Source: Gnetum montanum
Taxonomy: Eukaryota; Streptophyta; Gnetopsida; Gnetales; Gnetaceae
Assembly: GCA_015680685.1 (NCBI GenBank)
Contig: MNCI01027477.1
Coordinates: 114,012 to 178,011 of the forward strand
Reading direction: 5' to 3'
DNA length: 64,000 nucleotides
Part shown: piece by piece, positions 33,656 through 45,914 of the stretch
Layout: every line of letters begins with the position of its first letter
Position numbering within the stretch: the first letter of the stretch is position 1
The notes under the pieces: model-generated
Seen by the model: the letters and a program-made list of their open reading frames with translations, nothing else
What the model was told of the DNA's origin: nothing
Databases searched by the model: none
Translations under genes and position numbers: made by a program

Positions 33656-35549
33656 GTAGGCAATGGACCTTCGTAGTCAACCTAACGTTCTCCTGGCAAA
33701 CCTCTATCAAGTCCTTGTCTAAATGATATGTCTGAGCATTTGCTAAGAACTCAGCAAAGATTGCCGAATCTTGTTCATCCTCAACTATCTGAAGTTTAAC
33801 CTGAAGCTATTGAAAAGCTTCATCTTTGGTGAGCTCATGGTTGAGGAGAGATGGATTAGCAAGTTGGGTTCTTAACTGGGTGACTTTTATTGCCAAGCGT
33901 TGACAAGTGGCTTGAGCAGCTTCAAGTTACCCTTCTAAAATGAGGCTCTTCCCCCTTGCTGAAAGCAGCTCTGACTGGGTTGTAGTGATGTTATCCGAAA
34001 GGTCAAAGACATCCAGAAGTGGTTTCTCGAATCCCACCAGTTGGTCCAATAGCTCTTCATGTTATGTTGCATCAATCGTGCTATGTGAAGTTCTGACGAA
34101 TGCCTGTACATCTTGAAGCCCATGCACATCTGATACAAGCATTATCGATGCATTGAGAGCCGTAGCAATCGTATCAGCAACCACTTTGGCCACAATCTCC
34201 TATCCTTGGTGCTGCATCACCAGGACTATCGTCCGCTTTCCATCTTCCAAGCATATCAAGAATGTAGCAGCATTCCTTGAAATTTCAAGGAATAGTTGTT
34301 GAGTTGATACCATTACCTCTCGGATGCTAGGATCTGTTCTTGTTGGCACTTGCATTCGGGCGGCAGAGAACATCAGCCCTGCTCTTTCTAGCAAACTAAT
34401 TGATCGAGCCACTTGCTCCAGGTGGCTCATTGCAGGGCGATAGACTGAAGGGTCTTCCCCTCCACCAGTCCTGGCAGATTGCTCTTGCTAGCTCAAGAGC
34501 GATTGTCGGATTTTGCAGATGTGTTCTACAATAATTTGCAAACCTGACGTTGTTGTTTGTGCAGGTGGTACAAGTGGTTGCTGCTCTTCCTCCATCTATG
34601 TAGTTGTAGGAGTCATATCCTTCATCATTTCATGCCATGAGGCAATTGGGGTTTGCCAAAGTGTATCATTCGCATAGCATGCTATCCCTACCTATTTGCA
34701 CAATTTTCTAATTAGGCAAGGGAAAGGGAGAGCTTGTCTTCCATGTTTGCTTTTGATGAACCTCTTCTTAATTTCCAAGAATAATAACTATGGAAGACTC
34801 ATTGGAAACTTCCCACTTAGGGCAGCACATGCACAAGCAGAGAAAGCTGTGATTTTGCTAGGTCTTACCATTGGATTTAGGTGGTAAAACGTGATCTTGG
34901 AATACACCCTCTCTACGATGGTTAGAGAGCCAAACTCCTTGCAGTCTACCCCATAGCACTGCCTAATCCACTCCCCTTTTACCTCAAGATCTGCTTGTTT
35001 TGGAATCTCCACCACATCTGCTCCAGTCTCTAGCAACCCCAGAGCTTGTGTTATTGCCTCTACAAAGTAAGAGACATAGTTGTCTTTAATTCTTACCCTG
35101 GACCCTGGTTGACGATTTATCTAGAAGAGATAGGTCTCCCCTATGTACCATTCCCCACTGGTTGTGATAATTGGCCACATAAGAGAGTTTTGTAGTTGAA
35201 GCCTCACATCTTCTGGTGCATTCTCGAGAAATGGTCCAAAGTTTATCTCTTGTAGGATCATCCGTTGCACTTCTCGTGGCTTGATAGCATCGAGACATGC
35301 TTGGGTCAAGGTGACCTCAAGCTTTGGTGTTATCCCCGGAGTTTCATCCCCATGCGATTGCTCACCGAGAATCCCCTCTTCGGGAATTTGACAGACAGAT
35401 TCCACATTAGGTCCTTCACGGAGGGGGCCAGTTTCATGAGAGCCCTCCACGTGCTCTGGTTACACGCCTTGTTCCCTTCCCATTCGTAGATGCTTATCCC
35501 TTAATTGAGATGGTCCTTCACCCCTTGGATGCCTTGGTTTGGGTGCCAT
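33656..35549 (-). pseudogene. Host 3' ORF, N-terminal part
   Basis: The start is probably the ATG at 35549 (MAPKPRHPRGEGPSQ). One minus frame is followed to 33656 with several stops. An N-terminal globular region has EVTLTQACLDAIKPREVQ, INFGPFLENAPEDVRLQLQN, RVRIKDNYVSYFVEAITQA, EIPKQADLEVKGEWIRQCYG and IVERVYSKITFYHLNP (to about 34880). A long helical, coiled-coil-like region follows, and the frame resumes at 15378 beyond element 2. Total about 1,000 codons. It occupies the post-integrase position of Athila env-like ORFs, but no membrane segment is visible and I cannot name a family. Confidence 0.62.
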
Positions 35550-35978
35550 CTACAATCAAACATAACCACCCATTAGACTATTCATAAGTAGCTCAAAATG
35601 GTCCTTATACACCTTCTTAGTTTGACAAAGTTATGTTGTTGGCATGGGCATTCCATTAAATCCCCCGGAGTGTTAATTCATGGGTTAGAGCCAAAAACAA
35701 CAAGGGATGAGTTGGAGTTTAAATGGTTGTTTTTGTTTCTTCCCTCAGAGGTGCAAAGTCTTAATTAATTAAATAATTTATTAATTAATTAATTAATTAC
35801 ACATAGGCTTCACCCTCCCAAGACTGAGAGCATACCTCCGGGTGCTTAAGAGTGCAAGAATCGATTGATGCAGATGCACGATGAAGTGTAGGTGCTTGGG
35901 AAGAAGTTAGGCAAAAACAAATGGCAAAATCTCCCCCTAATTTGTTTGCAAAATGATGAAAATATAAAGTACAATGGC

Positions 35979-36048
35979 TATATATATAGGGGTTGGATGC
36001 TGCATCGACGAGGCTGCGTATACCCTACGTATACGGGGCCCCGTATAC
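35979..36048 (-). promoter_or_regulatory. Putative internal promoter of the host 3' ORF
   Basis: In minus orientation a perfect 20-bp palindrome with arms GTATACGGGG (36048-36029) precedes a TATATATATA box (35988-35979), about 430 bp before the 3' ORF ATG. The host LTR has the same order: GTATAC and GTCGAC palindromes, then TATAAATA. This suggests the 3' ORF had its own LTR-like promoter, or that an LTR fragment lies here. Confidence 0.4.
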
Positions 36049-36692
36049 ACAAGGGGTCGCACCTATTGACCAACATTGACCAACCTAGAAAAAGCCCAAA
36101 AAGATTAATTTAAAATGCCAAATTGAGGCAGTTGAATAGCATGAGAGGCCTAGAACACGATTGAGGACAAAAGGAAGGGAATTCGAGCTAGAAAAAAATT
36201 TAAAGATGGGAGAACGTGGTGAGAAAGGACTCCGCAGGAAAGAAATTGAGTGATGGATAACATGGAAACAAGCCACCAACAAACCAATAGGATGGGAAAC
36301 TAACAAACAACATCAAGAATATGAAAGTAGGTCCTCCCCATAGTAGGCAGTAGCCTTCATAGCCCTTGCATATCCCCAACACTAAGGTCCATGGGCCTTG
36401 AGTCTAAGGAATGGTAATCGCAAGTTAATACACCCATCCATGAGAACCTACCATGGCATGAGAAGTTCAAGGAAATCACAACAAACAATCAAAACATAAG
36501 ACTGGTAGTGAGGTGAGTCATGGAGAGAAATGGGTGGACAGAGAGGAGTGAGAATGGAATTCCAATTATTGGGCACATGAAACCCTATGTGAAGTTGTGG
36601 TTAAGTGACCTGATAGGACCTTGCCTAAGTTCAAACCCAAAACCATCCACATCCAGTGACATCGCAGCAACATGCGAAGACCTATCCACCCC

Positions 36693-36699
36693 NNNNNNN
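36693..36699. other. Seven-base run of N
   Basis: An unresolved run of seven Ns in non-coding host spacer. It affects no feature. Confidence 0.99.
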
Positions 36700-37689
36700 C
36701 CCAAGTGGACAAGAATGCACCCGTAGAGAACCACCACTCCAACATATGTAAGAGGAAGGAAGTGAAATAGAACGAAGTTAGAGGGGATGAAGGCGGTCCC
36801 ATAACTAGTGCTTGTGGCCCGTGAGAGGCAATCTACGGGGTGTGCTTTGAATTCCCACATGATTAAGATTTTATTCATGTGTTTTCTTTTATGTTGTGGG
36901 AACCACACCATGCAAAGACCCATGCTTGTGTGCATGCATTCGACCAAGGGGTGTGCTTTAAATCCTCATTTTTTTATTTTTTTTTCTCTTTTTTTTTTCA
37001 TTTTTGATGAGGACCACAGCATGCAAGGTCAAACTTCCAAGGAGCTTCCTTATAGAGGTAGAAGGATGATAGATGTTGCATTTCCCTTGATGTCACACCT
37101 AATTCAAACCATTGGGTCATCCCTGAGTCTAGGAACTACACAAGTCACACCTTAATTATAATGTTTTTAAGTGAAAGGGGGTTGCATGTTTCCAAGAGTT
37201 GGAAAACCATGGAGTGGGTGAATGGGTGGATGACATGGACTCACTATCGATATTATGAGTGAAAGTAGATACAAAATCCAAGAACAACCATGCAAGGACA
37301 GGAGCAAGGTAAAATAAGTGGCTATTCTCAATGACCCATCGCAACGAAAACCATCTGCGCCAAACTTGATGACAATAAGACAACTTATTAGTGATTGATT
37401 GGAAATGAAACATACACATATGCATAAATAAAAAACAAAGAAATGGAAAAATAAAATAAAATAATTTAAGAAAGGAAAAAATTATCAAGAATTAGCAAAC
37501 ATATGAACAATGTTGAAAAATAAAAAAGTGTAAAACAAAAAATTCCAAAAAGAGTGAGGAGTGTAGTGGAATGGACTGGCATGGAAGACGGTCTCCCCCA
37601 TGACTAGGCGGAAAGGAGGAGATGCGAAAGATGGAACGAGGTTGTTCTGGTGATGATGAGGTAGTAGCACTAGTTAAGTGGAGCTCATG

Positions 37690-38840
37690 GAAATATTTTA
37701 GTTGTTGCTAGTTGACCAACTGCGTCCATGTGGATTCCTCATGTTTGTGGATAAGCAAGACCCTAGATGGGAAGATTTTGAAGACAATGTAAGATCCCTT
37801 CCACAGTGTTTAAAACTTGGTCGGTTGTGATATATGTGTGGGGTTCCAATACAACACCTTGTCTCCATGTCTAAATGTGACCTTACAAATCCTAAGATCA
37901 TGACGTTTTTTGTTGTAGGCCTTGTGGATCTCATTTGAGCTAATCAATTCTCATCTAGCACACTTAGGTTGATAAGTCGTTCATGTTGTGCTAGTGGTAG
38001 GTCAAGGCCTAAGTCACTAGCTGTGGATAGTTTCTAGAGTTCTGCTTGGATTGGGAGTTTTGGTAGCTTATCGTACACTAACTCATAGGGAGAGTAACCT
38101 ATAGGAAGCTTCCAAGTGGAGCGATAGGCCTAGAGGGCATCGTTAAGTTTGGTGCTCCAATCCCTCATATATTTGCTGATGGTTCGAGTGAGGATCCTAG
38201 TGATCTCTCTATTGGTAACTTTGGCCTACCCATTGGCTTGGGAATGGTAAGGTGTGATAAATTTATGGGTAACCCCCAAGTGTTGCATGAGTTTGTGAAA
38301 AGTGACACCCATGAAATGTGTCCCATTATCTTAGATGAGTGCACGTGGCACTTCAAACCTGTTGACGATTTGCTGTTGGAAAAATCGTGCAGCGGTGTTT
38401 GAAGAATAGTCAATGATGGTAGTCGCCTCCACCCACTTTGTGCAATAGTCCATAGCTATGATGATGTATGACTTTCCATTGGACAAGGGTATGATGGGCC
38501 CCATGACATCGATGCCCCAAATGTCAAAGGGCTCCAATGGTTGGATCCACTATTGAGGTCCCTCCATCCTTGCAGTCATCCCACTATCTCTTTGGCATCG
38601 TTCATAGGAGTGGACAAACCATTGCACGTCCCTAAAAATTGTGGGTCAGTAATACCCTACAAGCAGGATCTTCATGGCTATGCGGCGTCCAGCATAGTGG
38701 CCCCCATAAGGACCCTCATGAGCATCCTGGAGGACACCCAGTGTATCGTCATCAGGGACACACCATCAAACCAAGCAATCTGTGCATACCTTATAAAGGT
38801 GGCCATTGATTTCCATGAAACACTTGGCCTTATGGAGAAA
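37690..38840 (-). pseudogene. pol: Host integrase (broken)
   Basis: The core domain in one minus frame has DIWGIDVMGPI (first Asp), MDYCTKWVEA, RFFQQQIVNRF and DNGTHF (second Asp). The third catalytic site reads QANG-stop-AKVTNREI where VEVTNREI is usual, so the stop has replaced Gln and the Glu is now Lys. A zinc-finger region lies upstream (38830-38560) and a C-terminal region runs to about 37698. Inactive. Confidence 0.8.
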
Positions 38841-40630
38841 CTATTATTTCTGCCAATGGTCCCACTCCTTGGGCAACTCCTGAGTTGTGAGATAGGTGAG
38901 GATGTGGCTGAACCAAGGTGATGCTTTGGGCACTTGCGAATCGACTACACCTACAAAGAGGAGTTCATCTAGAAATTGGTTGGAGAGAGGTTCCTCCTCT
39001 TTTGTGTCATCCCATCGCAACCGAGATAAGTGATCAGCAACCACATTCTCGATCCCCTTCTGGTCTACCATGGTGAGGTCAAATTCCTAAAGAATCACCA
39101 GCCATTAGATGATGCAGGGGCTCACCGTTGGTTTGTTCATCAGGAACCAAATAGCACTATGGTTAGTATGCACAAACACCTTGTATTCGAGCACATAGTG
39201 TCGGAATTTTTCCAAGGTGAACACAACTACCATCAACTCCTTTTCAGTGGCGGTGTAGTTAAGCTGAGCACCCACAATACTATGGCTTACACAGTGGATA
39301 TAGTATGGATGTTTTTGATCATCACACTATGTAAGCACGGCTCCTAAGGCATAATTGGATGCATCTGTCATGATGTGAAAGGGCCTGGACCAATCAGGTG
39401 CCCGTAGCACTAGATCTCTACAAGTTTCTTTTTAAGCAATTAGAATGCAAATTCACATTCCTTAGTCTAGATGAATGGAGCATCTTTCTTTGTGAGTTCT
39501 ACCAATAGCTTGGCTATCTTCGAGAAATTTTCAATGAAGCACTAGTAGTAACCAGTGTGGCTAAAGAATGACCAAACATCTTTTATAGTGCTTAGTTTTC
39601 TGGTGATTCCTTGGATGACCCTGATCTTTTTAGGATCCATGCTAATCCCTATCTATGAAATGTGATGCCCCAACACAATCCCTTCTTGGATCATTAAGAG
39701 GTTTTGCTACCAATTGAGCCGTAGATTAGTGTCTACACACCTTTTTAGAACTTTCTCAAGGCGGTCTAAGGCTTGCTCAAATGTGGCCCCATAGGTAGAG
39801 AATTCATTCATAAAGACTTCTACCCCATTGCCAATTTGCTACTAGAAGATGCTAAGGACAAGGCGTTGGAAAGTGGCAGGTGCATTACATAGGCCAGAAG
39901 GCATTTTGTTGTATGCAAAAGTCCTCAATGAACTTGTGAAAGTTGTTTTGTCCTGGTCCTCTGATGCAATTTGGACTTGGTTATAGCCACTATAACCATC
40001 CAAAAAGCTATAATAATGGTGCCCTACAATGGTGTCCAACACCTGGTCCACAAATGGGAGTTGGAATCGATCTTTGAAGGTATCCATGTTGAGCAATTGA
40101 AAATCTATACAGACCATCCATTTGCCACCCTTCTTTGGCATGATAACGAGTGGGCTGACCCATTTGCTATCGACAATGGAATAGATGAACCTCGCTTTGA
40201 GCAACAACTCAATTTCATCTTTAACGACTTGCTTCAATTTGGGGTTCAACCACCTTTGTGGTTGACATCATGGCTTCATGGAGGGGTCAATATAGATTTG
40301 ACCTTGGGATCAACTCTGGTTAACTCAAGATATGACCATGCAAATGCAGCATCCCATTTGTTCACCACCTTCAACAACTTTTCCTTTTGTTCAAGAGTAA
40401 GGGTGGCATTGATAATTACCAGCTTCCCATTTTGCAAAAATTCATATTCTAAGTGGGCTAGTAAGGACTTGAGCTCCAAGGGCTCTTGTTTGAAGCTTTC
40501 AAGGATTTGTAGCTTTCCCCAATCATCATGGTTATCAATAGTGGGGACTTGTTGATAAACCTCTTCCATTTCATCCATGCTTTCTACATAGGCTTGTACA
40601 AGCCCCTCAGATGGTTCCATGCACAATGTG
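38841..40630 (-). pseudogene. pol: Host reverse transcriptase and RNase H (broken)
   Basis: RT starts in the frame of 40626-40276 (LAHLEYEFLQNGKLVIINATL, FAWSYLEL) and shifts to 40249-39842 with WVSPLVIMPKKGGKW, LPFVDQVLD and YSFLDGYSGYNQVQIA. The expected FMDDFS active site reads FMNEFS (near 39815), so both catalytic Asp are changed. RNase H and connection continue in a third frame to ENVVADHLSRL (about 39050). The KKGGKW and ATFQR signatures fit the Athila side of Ty3/gypsy. Only one RNase H is seen, unlike elements 1 and 2. Confidence 0.8.
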
Positions 40631-40830
40631 CTACTAGCAAGATCAACTGTCAGCCACTGGGTGCCCTCTTGATTGGTGGCTGCTACATACAGGCATTGTT
40701 GAACTAGTGATTCTTCGATACACCAACTGCATGCTTGAATGGATGTCTACTTAGCAAACCATAACTACTGCACATAGTTGCACCCTGAGTCACTATACAC
40801 AATGCATGGAACGTGCTTCTTCTCGATCTT

Positions 40831-41200
40831 TCAAAAAGGATTTTCCTTTGAAATTTCAAGGGAAACATCTCGAAGTCCTAGTCTTGCATCCATCGTGCTC
40901 AGCCAGGCTCTTCCCATTATGATAGGAAAGTTCCCCTTGCAATTCTGCACACAGATGATGAGGAAATTAGTAGGATAGGACCACCCATAAATGGTGGTCA
41001 CAATATCCTCTACCACTCCGAAGGGAACAGTGATGGATTAGTCTGACAGCTTGAGCTAAATGTTGCTTTTCTTTAACGGGGACAAGTTCCAATTCTTGTA
41101 CATGTCATGTGAAATCAAATTGACCTCTGATCCCAAATCCAGAAGAGCTTTGCATGGCTCATTCCCTGCCACCTAAAGATAGATGAGGGGGCTTCCCGGA
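40831..41200 (-). pseudogene. Host aspartic protease (broken)
   Basis: Active-site region KALLDLGSEVNLIS (about 41150) and the downstream GNFPIIMGRAWLSTMDARLG (about 40930). DLG-S replaces the more common D(S/T)G and is usual in Athila-type proteases (DLGASVN). It is in the same frame as gag with stops. Confidence 0.72.
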
Positions 41201-41344
41201 TCAGTCAGTTTTCATGGAAGATGCCCTACCTTTATCCAATCGTTCACGGCATGAGTGAGCATGACCGTTTATACATTGGAGGATGTTTGGTTTGAAGGCT
41301 ACTCGAGCAATGGAATAGTGGAGGTAGTTTGAAGTTTAGAGGCA

Positions 41345-43752
41345 CTAGCCACAGGTGTATGTGAGGGTATGTTTAGATTGTTGGGCCGAAAAAAGGGACA
41401 TTTCTATGGTTTGGGTTCTGGTCCACTCTGCTAAGGCGCCGGTTGTAGGTTGACAGCCCTTGTAGCATTTTTTTGCTATGGCTGTGGTGGTATCTCCCCC
41501 TGCATAGATGGAGCAGGTGGTAACTGAGTGGGATGTTGTAAAGAAGGAGTAGCAGGAGAAGGTGATAGAGGATAGTAAAGATGTGGGCTTTCCCCCCTGG
41601 GTGATGGAGATTGTGGTTGAAAACATTCTGGGGGATGTTAATAATTTTGAAATGTGGCATGACTAGAAGAGTCCCGTGGAGAGACTGGTTGCTAAACGTA
41701 GTACCCATAGGGATCTGGCTATTGGTAAGGGTACTACTGCCTTGGAGGTGGCATTCCCCACGCTTGTGGTTGCTACCATTGCTGGAAGTATTCATAAGGC
41801 TACGGTGGCACTCCACTTGGATAATACCCTTGTTGTTGGTGGAATTTCCTTGGGTTGCCTTGTGGATAAGGCAACCTTTAGGGTTCTTGCCTCCTTGCCA
41901 AGCGAAGATTCAATGCGTACACCCTAGACTCTTAAAGATGTGACCCCATAGCACAACACCCCTTAGGATGTTCGTATTAACATATGCCACATTCATCATT
42001 CCTTTGTGTCAGAGTCTGCAACCTGTTCTATTACAACAACTTTGCCCTTACCCTTATGTTGGGCATGTTCAACTTCCTTCTTCCTACGCTGATCACGATC
42101 ACTACCTTGCTCTTTGGACTCTTCTACAATTTTCAGCACACTTTGAAATTTTTTGCCCAAAGAGTCCCACATCTTATCAACCTTTGCCAATATTTCAGAT
42201 GCAAACTTTTGTAAGGGCTAGATTTTTCAGTTCATCGCTACTTCCAATGATGATTCCTCTTCATCTTCGCAAATTTGGACTTCCCTCTTTCTAATGGAGG
42301 GATCCTGATTAAACTCTTCTGCACTCTCCTTCTTTCTAAGTTCCCCCTCTTCTTTGTCCACTTGCTCAATTAGGCACTACAGTTGATGGGCCCTTAGTTC
42401 TAATAATCGTCCTGGGCATACATGCTAAGGGTCTTTCTTATTTCAAAGTGGAGCCCATCAATGATATGGTGAAGTTGTGCACATTGAGAGTAACCATAAC
42501 CAGGGCATGAATGTAGCAGTGAATAGTACCTACTCATGGCTGCCTCCAAGGGTTCATGATTACCTTGCTTCCACCCTTGGATCTGACGTCTCAGATTTTC
42601 CACTCTGGAGTAGGTCTGATACTTATCATTGAAGATCTCAAGCATCCTACTCCATCTTCTGATTGATTTCGGTTCTAAAGACTAGTACCAGCTTTTTGCT
42701 TCCTTGATGAGTGTGCAACGGAATAGCTTAAGCTTCTACCAATTATTATCAATATTCTGCAGGGTGCAAGCATCATGGAACGCCTGCAGGTGAGTTTTCA
42801 GATCACAATTGTACCTCCCTTCAAACCTGGGGATATTGTTCATGCCAATGCCTTTGATCTAGCTATCCTTCAAGTGCCTACTAGGGATCTAAACTGCCTC
42901 AGTGATATGGAGCATGCTTCAAGTAGCCAACAATGGCTCATCTAAGTCATAGTCTTGCTGAGGACCATGATTTCCATTATGATTCTGGCTGCCCCTCCTT
43001 TCATGACGGTGAGGTTCGCGTGATTGGTCATGCACTTCCTCACGTCATTCCCTTCTGTCCTTATGACCACCATCACCTTGCTCCTTTCTACCATGGTTAT
43101 GATCAGAGTCTAAACTGGATGAAGGTAGTGAGGAGCGAGAGGATGGAGAAGAGGGAGAGGGATCATCACCACCTTGGTGTCGATCTCCCCCTCTACTCTG
43201 GTAGTGGCCACAATCTTCCTGCCCATCCTTGCTTGTGCTGTAACCTTTCCTACGTGACCATCCATTGTCCTAGGGGTCCCGGTCACTTGCTTGCTTGTTC
43301 TGGATGATGGACTGGATGACCTAATGTCCCAAAGGAAGTTCGACCGAATGGGAATCATGAAAGATGGGCTTCCCATCGTCCTGCAGCCCTTGTAAGAATA
43401 AGGGGTCACTAAATTGTTTCTCCTTCTTGTGTTCATACTATTCTACCTACTATTGATCTTGTACCCATTGGGCCTTAATGGGATGATAGTCCTAATAGTC
43501 ATGCTCCTCCATGATGTACTCCACACCACAGTCCTGGATGCCTAGTTTGGCAAGATTGTGAAACAGCATTCCAGGAGCTGATCGGTCAGGCGGTAGTATG
43601 ATGTTGCCTTCCATGTCCCGCCATAGCGAATGTTCATCCTGATGTAGGATGAAGGTGAAGTTGGGGACATATTCATCTAGATGCTTGTATACCACCCAAC
43701 ATTCTTGTGGCACCGATGGGTTGGATCCATCTTACCTGTGAGAGGAAGACAT
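41345..43752 (-). pseudogene. gag: Host gag (broken)
   Basis: ATG at 43752 (MSSSH), with an in-frame TAA six codons in. One frame can be followed to about 41345 through many stops. It has an N-terminal part CWVVYKHLDEYVPNF, a Ser/Arg/Asp-rich charged stretch (about 43330-42960), and the Retrotrans_gag-type core (about 42860-42400) with GRYNCDLKTHLQAFHDAC, YYSLLHSCPGYGYSQCAQ and IIDGLHFEIRKTL. A Gln/Pro-rich tail leads to protease. The charged plus-strand readings are shadows. Confidence 0.72.
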
Positions 43753-43898
43753 GTTGGATATTAGATGATCCATTTAATCAGTGTACTTTACCTTTTACTT
43801 AGTTCGCCTAGCGTGCGTAAATGTTACTATCCTAGGTCCAGTCCAACAACGTGAATAATAAGTTTGCTAAGGTTAAATGGCACATGTAAGACTAATAG

Positions 43899-43916
43899 TC
43901 CCCAGCAATGATGCCA
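43899..43916 (-). other. Host primer-binding site (decayed tRNA-Asp type)
   Basis: Sense TGGCATCATTGCTGGGGA. It differs from the Athila-type site TGGCGCCGTTGCCGGGGA by four changes, all C-to-T or G-to-A. It abuts the LTR beginning at 43918. Confidence 0.75.
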
Positions 43917-43917
43917 A

Positions 43918-44078
43918 TGATGAGTGGCTAGGTACCCCTACGCCCAACCATGCGAATCACGGGAGTTCACACACGACTCGATCGAATTCCATAGACTGTA
44001 AGCACTTTGAATACACCATACGTTAACCAGCAAACCCTTTGTTAGAACATTCATTGTCTTCCCAACCTCACTTGTGAC
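43918..44078 (-). repeat. Host 5' LTR, inner part (U5 end)
   Basis: Starts TGATGAGTGG next to the PBS. It is split by element 3 after GTGAC and resumes at 58355. The whole LTR has inverted ends TGATGA and TCATCA and would be about 897 bp. Confidence 0.78.
44074..44078. repeat. Target-site duplication GTGAC (left)
   Basis: GTGAC just before the TG of LTR1 (44079), repeated exactly at 58350-58354 just after the final TACA of LTR3. Confidence 0.9.
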
Positions 44079-45203
44079 TGAAAAACCACAAAATTTTAGC
44101 TCAACACTTTGAAATGAGAACAATTTAGAGCCTCTCGAGTCTTGAGAAGAAAACTCTCGATTACAGCATGGAACTCAAGCCAGCTTGCCCATGCTGTAAA
44201 GCTAGCTTGCTCCCAACATGAGTGACTCAAAATAGTGTTAAAATGGCCTCATTCTAAAGGTACAAGTCACCCTAAAGGTCCACTAATGGTTACCCCAGGT
44301 TCCAAGCCCTCAGAATCCTAATTTTGGGCTCGAAAATGCACTATTTTCACTAGTTACACCTTGGTCACGCCCAGGTCACATTGGGGTCATGCTATGCTCC
44401 AGCATGACCAAACAGAAACTGGACTAAACAAGCAGTCCCAAGCACAATTTCAACATCAACTCAACTCCCAAGGACAGGCAACAGTTCTACTTATTAAAAG
44501 GCATCAAAAATCAAAGTTCGAGTGTGAAACATGGCATTTTGGCTTGGTCATGCCTAGCTCATGCCCAGGTCACACTCAAGTCACATTGACAGCGTGAGCC
44601 CAATGTGAGTTACCAAAATGGCTCAAATCAAGCACAAACAGGCTTAAAATCAGCATCTAGATGGCCCCCAAGGCTAGGCAACTGTTACACTTGAAGGACA
44701 GGCCTCAAAAATTAGGATTTTGTGCGAAATGAACCATTCCAACTTGCTCACGCCCAGCTCATGTTGAGGTCACGCTAACAACGTGAGCCTAGCGTGAGCT
44801 GCCAAAAGTGGCCTAGAGCATTTCAGACACATGCCAAAGACACACCAGGGCAAGATCAACTCATGCTGATAGCCTTGATGAAACAGAAAAACACTTCAAA
44901 TAGCCATAAAACCACTCAAATCAATGCCCTGAAGCAGTTGATCCAAGAGACCATGAAGTTCCAAGCGAGCTAGAGTCAAATCCTAATTGCAAATTCATTG
45001 TAAATTTTCATTATAAGCTTCACCATTTGTGAGCTTGTCAAGCTCTTACACTGCTTCCATGAGCATAAGTTGGCTTGCATTGTAAGATACAGTGCACCTG
45101 GTCTAGAACGTAGTTGCCCACATACACCTGTCATGCGATCCATTTTTCTCTCATCTCACAGCCATCGATCCCATTCAATCTTACTCCCGAGCCTAGCAAA
45201 ATG

Positions 45204-45211
45204 TATAAATA
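45204..45211 (+). promoter_or_regulatory. TATA box of LTR1
   Basis: TATAAATA, with copies at 52019-52026 (LTR2) and 57779-57786 (LTR3), all in the same context ATGTATAAATA(C/T)CCT. Confidence 0.7.
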
Positions 45212-45472
45212 CCCTGTTCATTGACATAAACAGTGTTGGAAAATTTGAAGCAAGAAAATGAGCAATCTTGAGCCCGGACACACATGATTACCAATGCCTG
45301 TAAACACCTCGCATTGGAGCTTAACGTTCGACTTGCAATGCAACTACATTTTGATTGGTGCACATCTTGTCAATTAATATAACATTTTTTATTATTTGCC
45401 ATCCATTTTCCTATTCTGATTTACTTTCTACATTGTTCTGTTCCATTGCATGTTCCTGCATACATTCTGCTT

Positions 45473-45560
45473 TTCGTTACATTTCATTACGCCTTGTTAC
45501 ATTTTGTTACATTTCGTTACATTTCATTACGTTTTGTTACGTTACTATGCGTTACATTAT
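45473..45560 (+). repeat. Decamer tandem repeat in U5 of LTR1
   Basis: Eight or so copies of a 10-bp unit, GTTACRTTTC with minor variants, ending in GTTACGTTAC. Equivalent tracts are at about 52290-52350 (fewer units) and 58050-58130, so copy number differs between the three LTRs. Confidence 0.8.
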
Positions 45561-45779
45561 TTTTCTTGTTTTACGTTTGTGATGATAATCCTAGTGCAGG
45601 CAATAGTGTACGCTTAGGAAAGTCCTTGGTTGATCTACGTGCAGACCATCCAAGGCACTCTACCTTCATTTTTCCAGCTTGGCCTCACACGAAGGCAAGG
45701 TCGTTTGTATCTCTCTATGGATCTTTCGGCATTCGTTTTTCTCTAGCCTTACGCCAACGATTTCAGATAGTATAGAAAT

Positions 45780-45798
45780 TGGCACTAGAAGGAGGGCC
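45780..45798 (+). other. Primer-binding site, unit A
   Basis: TGGCACTAGAAGGAGGGCC, five bases after the LTR1 end. Same site as element 2 apart from one C-to-T type change (G to A in this strand). Confidence 0.75.
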
Positions 45799-45914
45799 GC
45801 TTACCATGTGACAAAACCTTAGTTGCCCCACTGTTCGAAACGTTGCACTAATTATGCACTAAAACCAAAACCCTCATTAACACTGGTCCTATTCGTGCTA
45901 GGATTTCTCATGTT

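Larger units (their letters stand above)
35550..37690 (-). other. Host element spacer between integrase and 3' ORF
   Basis: No coding domain is seen. It holds an ATTA-rich simple repeat (TTAATTAA units, about 35760-35800), a TATATATATA box, a 20-bp palindrome, a direct repeat GGGGTGTGCTTT(G/A)AAT at about 36838 and 36950, and T-rich tracts at 36966-37005. The short minus-strand readings here have no recognisable features. Confidence 0.5.
44079..45774 (+). repeat. Element 3 LTR1
   Basis: TGAAAAACCACAAAATTTTAG to AGATAGTATA. U3 holds repeated GCTCACGCCCAGGTCACGCT-like palindromic blocks (44360-44800). TATAAATA is at 45204-45211. U5 holds a 10-bp tandem repeat of GTTAC(A/G)TTTC. Confidence 0.88.

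Noticed and set aside
33656-35549. Host 3' ORF as a true envelope gene
   Set aside because: The position fits Athila env-like ORFs, but no signal peptide, membrane segment or cleavage site is visible; only a globular block and coiled coils.
43110-43436. Separate Arg/Ser-rich small protein in the host gag
   Set aside because: It is an alternative frame over a charged region; the frame in phase with the upstream and downstream gag motifs is preferred.
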